Assembly (NCBI GenBank): GCA_964546765.1
Contig: CAZJKV010000016.1
Location: 1-27,587, forward strand
Reading direction: 5' to 3'
Length of the DNA: 27,587 nucleotides
Source of the DNA: JAITWN01 sp964546765
Lineage (GTDB): Bacteria; Pseudomonadota; Gammaproteobacteria; SZUA-140
Under the pieces are notes generated by a model, which saw only the letters and a program-made list of their open reading frames with translations, made no database searches and was not told the origin of the DNA. Positions 13,601 through 20,097 of this stretch are shown piece by piece; the stretch's first letter is position 1; every line of letters begins with the position of its first letter. Position numbers and translations under genes: made by a program.

Positions 13601-15784
13601 ATGATATCGCGATTGCTGCTGGCGTCCCTCGTTATCGGACTCGCCGGATGCCTGGGGCAGGGTGACGGGACCGTCCGATCCGAGGGCCTGCTCGCCCCGG
13701 CACGGCTGCAGGCCCTGCCCGTCGCGGGGACGATGCGCGTCAATGTCTATATGAACGACGAGACCGAGCCGCGCCTTACCCGGACGGTCGAGCCGGGCAG
13801 CACGACAATCCAGCTTGAGTTCTCCGCCCCCGAGGGCGAACATACCTTTACCGTCCTGTTCGATTACCTGGACCCTGAGTTCGCACATCCGGAAGGGGGA
13901 TCCTGGACGCTGGCGAGCTGGACCAGCGGACCGGTACGGGTGGTCAGTGGCGAAGCCGCGCCGCTCAACATCACCTCGTATGTCTATGAGGACTTCGATC
14001 AGGACGGATTCAGCAACCTGGAAGAGCTGATCGCCCGTACCGATCCAGCCGACGACAGGGATCCTGTGCCCAGCGGGGGCCCCTCTGAGCCGGGTCCGGA
14101 ACCCGCGGATCCTTCTGAACCCGCAGATCCCTCTGAACCCGCGGATCCTTCTGAACCCGCAGATCCCTCTGAACCCGCAGATCCGCCAGCTCCGGTCGAT
14201 CCCGAACTCATCCGTCCGGACGGGATCTGGCGCGGCGTGACGCAGGACTCTGCCGAAGTCATCGCGGTGCTGCATGACGGACGCATTACCATGACCGCCG
14301 GGAATCTGGTCTATGAGGGTGGCTATACCGCCGGCGCAGGGGATACCTTCAGCGGCAGCGTCGATATCTATAACACCGACGGAGACAAGCTGACCGCCAC
14401 AGGCAGGGCAACCGTCGGCGGTGCCCGCACCGCCCCTGACGTCCTCATCCTCGTGGTCGGCGGGAACGGCGGTCTCGGGGTCGAGCTCCGCGCCGATGCG
14501 CGCTACGAACGTGGTTCTAGTCTCGGGCTGATCGCGCACACCTGGAACGCGAATCACCAGCCGCTGAGCTATTCGCTGATCTTTCCGGTCGATGACAACG
14601 GTGTGGTCACGGGTGCATTCGATACGCGAGGTTGTCTCTTCAGCGGCGGGTTCGAGATCCTGGACCCCGGGTACAACGTCTATGGCGTGTCGCTGGAACT
14701 CGACGATCAGGTCGTCGATGCTTGCGCACCGAACACAGGGACAGGCTACAGCGGCTATGCCTCGCTGATCCCGGATGACGACACCCTGCACCTGATTGTC
14801 GCCAATGGGGACCGGGCATTTTCACTCGTGCTGGATGCCATGCAAGATCCGCCGCCCGCGCCACCCCTGGTTGGCGCCTGGGCTGTGGCCAGCGATGGCC
14901 GCATCCTTCGCTGGGACGGGGCGGGTTGGCACATCGCGGGTCTCGCCTCCGAGGGGTTGTACGACATCCACTGCGCAGCCCCTGATGATTGCTGGGCCGT
15001 GGGCGAAGAGGACAATGGAAGTGCGACCATCCTGCACTGGGACGGCAATGACTGGTCAAGTTCGGGTTTTATCAACGACACCCCGGACGAGGCCCTGCAT
15101 TCAGTCACCTGCGTATCCCGGGACGACTGCTGGGCCGTCGGCGAGGAGGAGGATCGGACAGCCAACATCGTGCGCTGGGACGGCGTTTCGTGGTCGTCCG
15201 CCGGATTTATCAACAACACATCCGACGAGGAACTCCATGCCGTGGCCTGCGTGGCCAGCGATGACTGCTGGGCGGTCGGAGAGGACAACGATGGCCGCGC
15301 CTTTATCGTGCGCTGGAACGGCACCGCGTGGTCCGATTCGGGCTTCGTCAACGTCACTCCGAACAGGGATCTCAACGGCATCGCCTGTGTCTCCGCGAAC
15401 GACTGCTGGGCGGTCGGGGAAACGGATCGCGGCAGCGCGGTGATCGCGCGCTGGAACGGGCTCGCGTGGTCCCGCATCCAGGACAACAGCGGTGTGCCAA
15501 ACCGGAACCTCGAATCCGTGGCCTGTATCTCCGCGACCGAATGCTGGGCGGTCGGGACCAGGGGTAATGGCGCTGGAACACTAGTGCGCTGGAACGGCGC
15601 GGACTGGTCTGACGCCGGGATCGTCAACAACGCCCCCAACGAGAATCTCACAGCGGTGCATTGCACCCACGGGGGCTGCTGGGCGGTGGGGAATAACGGG
15701 ACGGCGCTGCGGCTCGAGGCCGGGCTCGTCTGGAACCCGCAACCTGCCGGCGGCGGTAACCTCCGCGGCGTCTGGGCGGAATGA
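13601..15784 (+). CDS. Lipoprotein with CWAVG/RWDG propeller repeats
   Basis: The 727-residue product starts with a lipoprotein signal (LAGC, Cys17). Start 13601 is chosen over 13532 and 13592 because AGGAAG (13586-13591) lies nine bases upstream and the signal peptide begins there. After a small beta-rich domain comes an acidic calcium-type loop (DFDQDGFSNLEE, about residues 131-142), a low-complexity PSEPAD linker (about 165-196), an unknown middle domain, and a C-terminal domain of seven CWAVG...RW(D/N)G..W units of 46 residues. Most have a Cys six residues before the CWAVG Cys, suggesting one disulfide per blade. Function is unknown; cell-surface display is inferred. Confidence 0.8.
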   Translation: MISRLLLASLVIGLAGCLGQGDGTVRSEGLLAPARLQALPVAGTMRVNVYMNDETEPRLTRTVEPGSTTIQLEFSAPEGEHTFTVLFDYLDPEFAHPEGGSWTLASWTSGPVRVVSGEAAPLNITSYVYEDFDQDGFSNLEELIARTDPADDRDPVPSGGPSEPGPEPADPSEPADPSEPADPSEPADPSEPADPPAPVDPELIRPDGIWRGVTQDSAEVIAVLHDGRITMTAGNLVYEGGYTAGAGDTFSGSVDIYNTDGDKLTATGRATVGGARTAPDVLILVVGGNGGLGVELRADARYERGSSLGLIAHTWNANHQPLSYSLIFPVDDNGVVTGAFDTRGCLFSGGFEILDPGYNVYGVSLELDDQVVDACAPNTGTGYSGYASLIPDDDTLHLIVANGDRAFSLVLDAMQDPPPAPPLVGAWAVASDGRILRWDGAGWHIAGLASEGLYDIHCAAPDDCWAVGEEDNGSATILHWDGNDWSSSGFINDTPDEALHSVTCVSRDDCWAVGEEEDRTANIVRWDGVSWSSAGFINNTSDEELHAVACVASDDCWAVGEDNDGRAFIVRWNGTAWSDSGFVNVTPNRDLNGIACVSANDCWAVGETDRGSAVIARWNGLAWSRIQDNSGVPNRNLESVACISATECWAVGTRGNGAGTLVRWNGADWSDAGIVNNAPNENLTAVHCTHGGCWAVGNNGTALRLEAGLVWNPQPAGGGNLRGVWAE
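14101..14187 (+). repeat. 18-base tandem repeat encoding PSEPAD
   Basis: Four full copies start at 14101, 14119, 14137 and 14155, with a partial fifth at 14173. Copies 1 and 3 are identical, and copies 2 and 4 are identical, differing from the first pair at two positions. So the array arose by duplication of a 36-base unit. It encodes a flexible acidic proline-rich linker and should vary in length between strains. Confidence 0.85.
14990..15727 (+). repeat. In-frame 138-base CWAVG repeats
   Basis: The TGC of CWAVG occurs at 14990, 15128, 15266, 15404, 15542 and 15677: four intervals of exactly 138 bases and a final one of 135. A divergent first unit (AWAVASDGRILRWDGAGW) precedes them, giving seven units. 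Confidence 0.85.
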
Positions 15785-15856
15785 GCATAACTGCGGCTGG
15801 ACTGATTTCTACACATCTAGTATAGGTGGGAGAAACAGACGGGGAGGGACATCGCC

Positions 15857-17305
15857 ATGGCAAGACTAACCTGGTTCCTTGCTTTGCTCGCCTGCTTGTT
15901 CACCGGCTCGGTCGTTGCTGAAGACGCGCGCTCCATCGCCGACAAGATGCGCCAGGCGCAGATAAACAGCTGGGAGGGCGTGAACACCTACCTGGTCCAG
16001 CAATCCATGATGGGCCAAAGCATGTTCCAGTTGTTCGAGCGTGACATCGTGCTGGATCATGCCGGCAATCCCGTGCCCAGCTTCCGCCTCGTGCCGATCG
16101 GCGAGATCGAACAGCGCAGGGCCGAGGGCAGCGGTTTTGAGTGGATGAGCGCCGACGACCTAGATCGGATGGCTGAAGGCCACCGGGAGACCGGTGAGGC
16201 CCTGGGGACCGGGATCGAGGACGGTCTCGCGAATGCCGGCCTGCCTCGCGGCCTGATCTCGAACAAGGGATCCGGTTCCGGGGCTCCGACGAACCCCGGG
16301 ATGATGATGGACGGTATGAGCGGCTTCCTCGATATCGCCGCCGACGCCCGGCGCGCCGAGGGTACCCAGCCGGTAGCGAGAGCGGAGGACGATTACTCGT
16401 CGTTCATTGAAAGGGCGAAGCTGCTCGGCAGGGTCGAAGTGGACGGCCGGTCCGCCTTCCACCTGCGCGCGGACAAGCTCGACTATACGACCGTCACCGA
16501 GGATGGACAGAAGATGTCCATGCATACCGCCGAGCTGTGGGTGGACACCCAGGCCTATGTGCCGCTGCGTTTCAAGATGGACGGCACGATGACAGCCGCC
16601 GGCGAAACCCGTCCTGTCACCATAGAACGTCTGAGCTCGGACTACCGCAAGGTACCCGGCAGCAAGATGTACGAGCCGTACCGGCAAGTGATGCGGATCA
16701 CCGGCCAGCTTGATCCGGAACAGCAGAAGCAGATGGAGGAGGCCAGGGCGAAGCTGGCGGACATGGAAAAGCAGATGGCCACCATGCCCGAGTCGCAGCG
16801 CAACATGATCATGGGCCGGATGGGCCCGCAGCTGGCGATGATGCGCTCGCTCGCGGCCGGCGGCGGTGTCGAGGTCGTCACCGAGGTCCAGCACATCGAG
16901 GTCAATCCCACCGCGATACCGGCCGCGATGACCTCGGGATTCGGACCGGCGGGCGGGGCAGCGCTGTCATCCGCAGCGCAGTCATCCACAGAGAAGCCCC
17001 GAATGGCGCCGCAATCGCCCCCGTCCGCGGAAGCGGGTCAGGGGGCTGACGACCAGACGGCCGCGCAGCAGGCGTGCCTCGAAAAGAAGATCAAGGCCGC
17101 CGAGGAGGCGCAGCAGAAAAAGCGCGGCCTCGGTAAGCTGATGGGCGCGGTGACGAGGGTCGCCAGCCGTTTCGGCCACAACGAACTCGGCAGCCTCACG
17201 AGAGACATCTATTCCGCCGACGCTACCGCCGAAGACCTGTCCTCCGCCGCAAGGGATCTTGGCCTCACGGAGAGCGATATCGAAGCCTGCCGCAATCCGC
17301 AGTGA
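15857..17305 (+). CDS. Uncharacterised periplasmic protein
   Basis: This 482-residue protein has a Sec signal peptide (MARLTWFLALLACLFTGSVVA, cut before EDARS). The region to about residue 290 is beta-rich with segments such as GVNTYLVQQSMMGQSM, GRVEVDGRSAFHLRADKLDY and ELWVDTQAYVPLRFKMDG, resembling the LolA/RseB-type half-barrel that binds lipids. That resemblance is by eye only. It is followed by a Met- and Glu-rich helical stretch (LDPEQQKQMEEARAKLADMEK, about 285-325), a Ser/Ala linker and a helical C-terminus. GGGAGGG precedes the ATG. It lies 72 bases after the CWAVG lipoprotein gene and may be cotranscribed. Confidence 0.65.
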   Translation: MARLTWFLALLACLFTGSVVAEDARSIADKMRQAQINSWEGVNTYLVQQSMMGQSMFQLFERDIVLDHAGNPVPSFRLVPIGEIEQRRAEGSGFEWMSADDLDRMAEGHRETGEALGTGIEDGLANAGLPRGLISNKGSGSGAPTNPGMMMDGMSGFLDIAADARRAEGTQPVARAEDDYSSFIERAKLLGRVEVDGRSAFHLRADKLDYTTVTEDGQKMSMHTAELWVDTQAYVPLRFKMDGTMTAAGETRPVTIERLSSDYRKVPGSKMYEPYRQVMRITGQLDPEQQKQMEEARAKLADMEKQMATMPESQRNMIMGRMGPQLAMMRSLAAGGGVEVVTEVQHIEVNPTAIPAAMTSGFGPAGGAALSSAAQSSTEKPRMAPQSPPSAEAGQGADDQTAAQQACLEKKIKAAEEAQQKKRGLGKLMGAVTRVASRFGHNELGSLTRDIYSADATAEDLSSAARDLGLTESDIEACRNPQ

Positions 17306-17332
17306 CTGCTCCGGCATAGCGGTTGCGTAGCG

Positions 17333-17833
17333 TTACTGCGCGGTCAACAGTTTCTCGACCTGGGGCTGCAGATCTGCCATCCCGTGCTCCTTGCCGATCG
17401 CCAGCGCCTCGTCAACGCTCGCGTCGTACAACCATCGTGCCCGTAACGCCATCAGTGCGCCGACGCGATTGCTCGACGAGCAGTGCAGCAGGGTCGTCTC
17501 GCCCTCCAGCCGCCTGAGCGTCCGGTCGAGCTGCTCGACGTTGTCTCGGGTCAGCCCGGCGGCGCCGGCGATCGGGATGTTGTAATAGGCCATCCCGGCC
17601 CGGGTGACGACGGCTGCTTCATTGAAATCGGGTGTTTCTTCCGGGGGTCGCAGGTCGATCACATGCCTGCCACCCTGCTGCGCGAATGCGTCGAGTTCCT
17701 CGGCGGTCGGTTGACCGGCGACGTGGAGGTGGTCACTGATCTGCGTGATCTCCTTCGCCTTGACAGGGATGGTGAGCGTGAGCAGTGGTATCAGCATCGC
17801 CAGGAGGGGGAGGGCGAGTCGTCTGGATTTCAT
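17333..17833 (-). CDS. Periplasmic phosphatase-like protein (DUF442/dual-specificity type)
   Basis: The 166-residue protein has a signal peptide (MKSRRLALPLLAMLIPLLTLTIPVKA). It then carries the fold signatures of the DUF442/tyrosine-phosphatase-like family: ISDHLHVAGQPTAEEL, HVIDLRPPEETPDFNE, YYNIPIAG and a Cys-x4-Arg loop in LLHCSSSNRVGALMALRARW. The nucleophile Cys and the Arg are present, but the usual loop glycine (HCxSGNR) is Ser. An export signal is uncommon for a phosphatase. A GGAG site precedes the ATG. It converges with the uncharacterised periplasmic gene (27 bases between stops). Confidence 0.75.
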   Translation of the reverse strand: MKSRRLALPLLAMLIPLLTLTIPVKAKEITQISDHLHVAGQPTAEELDAFAQQGGRHVIDLRPPEETPDFNEAAVVTRAGMAYYNIPIAGAAGLTRDNVEQLDRTLRRLEGETTLLHCSSSNRVGALMALRARWLYDASVDEALAIGKEHGMADLQPQVEKLLTAQ

Positions 17834-17913
17834 GGCGGGTCTCCGTCCTGGCTTTGTTTGGCGACAGTCTGATATTGACTCTGTCGTGGTGTTGGTTCAA
17901 GCATCCCGACCAT

Positions 17914-17946
17914 AAAAAACCGCCCCGGTCCAGCGACCGGGGCGGT
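17914..17946 (-). terminator. Intrinsic terminator of the DUF2892 gene
   Basis: A perfect 12-base-pair stem (ACCGCCCCGGTC at 17919-17930 with GACCGGGGCGGT at 17935-17946) closes a CAGC loop. On the minus strand it is followed by six T residues (17919-17914). It lies 19 bases after the DUF2892 stop and separates it from the phosphatase gene downstream. Confidence 0.92.
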
Positions 17947-17965
17947 ACCGGGAATGAACGGGCAC

Positions 17966-18451
17966 TTATTTACCCGTCAATTTCAGCTTGCGCTCCCGAG
18001 CCGCGAACGCCTCTATCGTCGCGTCATCGGGATAGAGCATCGGTTCCTGGTCGACCCGCCAGTAGACATGATGCGGGTGGGGCTCGGGCTCGTCGTGGCA
18101 GGCCTCCAGACTGCGCTCGTCAGACGTTTCGCAGAAGCGCGGCGCCTTGCCGAGCGCAGCCCTGATCTGGTAAGGCAGCGTACCGCACTGGTTCCTGCCG
18201 GTGTTGCCGCCGGTGCGGATATCAGCAAGGGAGTAAAACGGATCCACGCCGAGTACGGCTGTCATCAACGGGTAAATGGACAGCATCATCATGACAAGCG
18301 TCGCCGCTTCCATTGCGGTATGCATCTGTCCAGCCTGTATTACGAACAGCGATCCCCCCGCCAGCATCGAAGCACCTATTCCGAACCTCAAGATTCGGTC
18401 GATAAGGCCGATGTTCTGGCTCGCGTTGGATTTTTCAGAACGGGTTATCAT
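17966..18451 (-). CDS. DUF2892 (YgaP-like) membrane protein with Cys/His-rich tail
   Basis: The 161-residue protein has the DUF2892 signature IGLIDRILRFGIGASMLAGG and two hydrophobic segments (about residues 26-40 and 46-65), ending PLMTAVLGVDPFYSLADI. It continues into a roughly 90-residue soluble tail with three Cys (NQCG, RFCET, EACHD) and many His (EPHPHHVYW). The ATG at 18451 is chosen because the in-frame GTG at 18460 is itself part of the AAGGAGGTGA ribosome site. It lies 107 bases downstream of the Crp/Fnr regulator on the same strand, a common pairing. The tail function is unknown; metal or haem binding is possible. Confidence 0.75.
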   Translation of the reverse strand: MITRSEKSNASQNIGLIDRILRFGIGASMLAGGSLFVIQAGQMHTAMEAATLVMMMLSIYPLMTAVLGVDPFYSLADIRTGGNTGRNQCGTLPYQIRAALGKAPRFCETSDERSLEACHDEPEPHPHHVYWRVDQEPMLYPDDATIEAFAARERKLKLTGK

Positions 18452-18558
18452 ACGAATCACCTCCTTGCTTCCTGTTTCTTTCAGTTGCTGCGCGCAAGGC
18501 GCAGTGCTGAACTACACGAACATTGAAACAGGACGACGGAAGGGGTTCAGTGACAAGA

Positions 18559-19266
18559 TCACCTCTCGATGTGCCGGGAAAGCTCCTGCAGTGCATCGCG
18601 TTCGAGGATCTCAATCCGTCCGCGATGGAGGCGTACCAGGTTCTGATGTTCAAAATGTTTCAGCAGGCGGCTGATGACTTCACGCGCTGAACCCAGCTCT
18701 TCAGCAAGTTCCTGGTGCGTGGTTTCGATGTGATCGTCAGGTCCGGCCTTGTTCAGCAGGCAGCGCGCGAGCCTTCCGTCCATCTGGCCGAACGCGACTT
18801 CCTCAACCAGCGCGATGAGTTCGTTGACGCCCTTGCCCAGCGATGAAAACACGAAATCCCGGAGCTGCGCCGACTGGACCAGTGCCTCACGAAAGCCTTG
18901 GGCTGGTATCAACACGAGCGTGACCGGGGTTTCGGTTACGGCATCCGCTGAATAGGGTTCACCGGCGAGCAGGCATGAGGTCGTCAGTTCGCAGACCTGG
19001 CCGGGTTCGAGGTGATAGAGCGTGATGACACCCCCGTTCTCTGATGACTTCTGGACGCGAATCGAACCGCTTACAATCAGAAAAAAGTGTTCGCAGGTAT
19101 CCTGCTCATTGAATACATGCCGGCCTTCCGGGTGATGAACGATATGCGAAATTCTTGTGACGGCTTCCCACGCGCGGTCGGAGATCCCCTGGAGCGCAGG
19201 GAAATCCTGCAGCCACTCAGGGGTGGTGCGCGTGTTGGAATCCCTGGCGAGCGGTGATGTTTCCAT
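18559..19266 (-). CDS. Crp/Fnr-family transcription regulator
   Basis: The 235-residue protein has a cyclic-nucleotide-type sensor domain (about residues 15-135, with HHPEGRHVFNEQD, FFLIVSGSIRVQK and LEPGQVCELTTSCLLAGEPY), a dimer helix (GKGVNELIALVEEVAFGQMDGRLARCLL) and a winged helix (THQELAEELGSAREVISRLLKHFEHQNLV). The VCELTTSCLLAG segment, with two Cys, suggests redox or metal sensing rather than cAMP. There is no FNR-type N-terminal Cys cluster. A start at 19350 would add 28 residues; neither start has a clear ribosome site. It probably controls the DUF2892 gene and perhaps the divergent dps. Confidence 0.85.
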   Translation of the reverse strand: METSPLARDSNTRTTPEWLQDFPALQGISDRAWEAVTRISHIVHHPEGRHVFNEQDTCEHFFLIVSGSIRVQKSSENGGVITLYHLEPGQVCELTTSCLLAGEPYSADAVTETPVTLVLIPAQGFREALVQSAQLRDFVFSSLGKGVNELIALVEEVAFGQMDGRLARCLLNKAGPDDHIETTHQELAEELGSAREVISRLLKHFEHQNLVRLHRGRIEILERDALQELSRHIER

Positions 19267-19390
19267 TGGTTCGTACAGCGGGTTTCCGAAAGGATTGTTG
19301 CTATGAGGAATTGGACCGCGAACGGGATGATCCGTTCCTGGGAGACGCATTGATTTCTGCGAGCGTTCCGGTGAACCGGCGCATGCGGCC

Positions 19391-19420
19391 TTGTCATGCC
19401 GTTGTTTATCCCCATATCAT
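19391..19420 (+). promoter_or_regulatory. Possible sigma-70 promoter of dps
   Basis: TTGTCA (19391-19396) and TATCAT (19415-19420) are 18 bases apart, about 50 bases before the dps ATG. Both elements match five and four of six consensus bases. Confidence 0.35.
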
Positions 19421-19471
19421 GTCTGTCATCAAGTAGATGCAGCGTGTAACCGCAATGCGAAAGGAGGCGAG

Positions 19472-19954
19472 ATGAGCAGCAAGTCCGTAAAGATCAATAT
19501 TGGCATCGACGAAAAGGATCGCGAGGCGATTGCCGGGGGGTTATCCAGACTGTTGGCTGACAGCTACACCCTGTATCTGAAGACCCACAACTTTCACTGG
19601 AATGTCACGGGGCCGATGTTCAACACCCTGCACCTGATGTTCGAGACGCAATATACCGAACTGGCGCTCGCAGTCGACCTGATCGCGGAGCGCATCCGCG
19701 CACTCGGCGTGGTGGCACCCGGTAGTTACACCCAGTTCGCGAAACTGACCAGCATCCCCGAAGAGACAGGCAACCCCGATGCGATGGAGATGCTGCGCCA
19801 ACTCGTCAAGGACCACGAAACAGTCACGAGAACCGCCCGCGAGACGTTTCCGGCTGTCGAAAAGGCCAATGACGAGTCGACCGCCGATCTTTTGACGCAG
19901 CGTATGCAGCTCCATGAAAAGACTGCATGGATGTTGCGCAGCATGCTCCAATAA
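19472..19954 (+). CDS. dps: Dps-family ferritin-like DNA-protection protein
   Basis: The 160-residue protein has the Dps signatures THNFHWNVTGPMF and LHLMFETQYTELALAVDLIAERIRALG, carrying the His and Asp/Glu of the inter-subunit ferroxidase centre. It also has the C-terminal helix QRMQLHEKTAWMLRSML. Dps forms a 12-mer that oxidises iron with hydrogen peroxide and stores it. The ATG at 19472 follows AAAGGAGG, which excludes the longer start at 19391. It is divergent from the Crp/Fnr regulator. Confidence 0.92.
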   Translation: MSSKSVKINIGIDEKDREAIAGGLSRLLADSYTLYLKTHNFHWNVTGPMFNTLHLMFETQYTELALAVDLIAERIRALGVVAPGSYTQFAKLTSIPEETGNPDAMEMLRQLVKDHETVTRTARETFPAVEKANDESTADLLTQRMQLHEKTAWMLRSMLQ

Positions 19955-20013
19955 ATCGTAATCAGCCTGTCAGCTTGCCGGGCACTAATACATAAAATAA
20001 TTAAGGGCATTGA

Positions 20014-20039
20014 GCGGTGGCGCGAAAATGCGCCGCCGC
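20014..20039. repeat. GC-rich hairpin after dps
   Basis: GCGGTGGCGC (20014-20023) pairs with GCGCCGCCGC (20030-20039), allowing one G-U, around a six-base GAAAAT loop. It lies 60 bases after dps. No T-run follows on the plus strand, so termination is unproven. Confidence 0.4.
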
Positions 20040-20097
20040 GTCCCGCCTTACGTTAAATCATGCCTAAAATTATCGGCTGTCCTGCCGCAAAGCTGAC

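Noticed and set aside
14101..14187. CRISPR-like direct repeats
   Set aside because: There are no spacers; copies are contiguous 18-mers encoding a protein linker.
18458..18460. GTG start for the DUF2892 gene
   Set aside because: The GTG is inside the AAGGAGGTGA ribosome-binding sequence serving the ATG at 18451.
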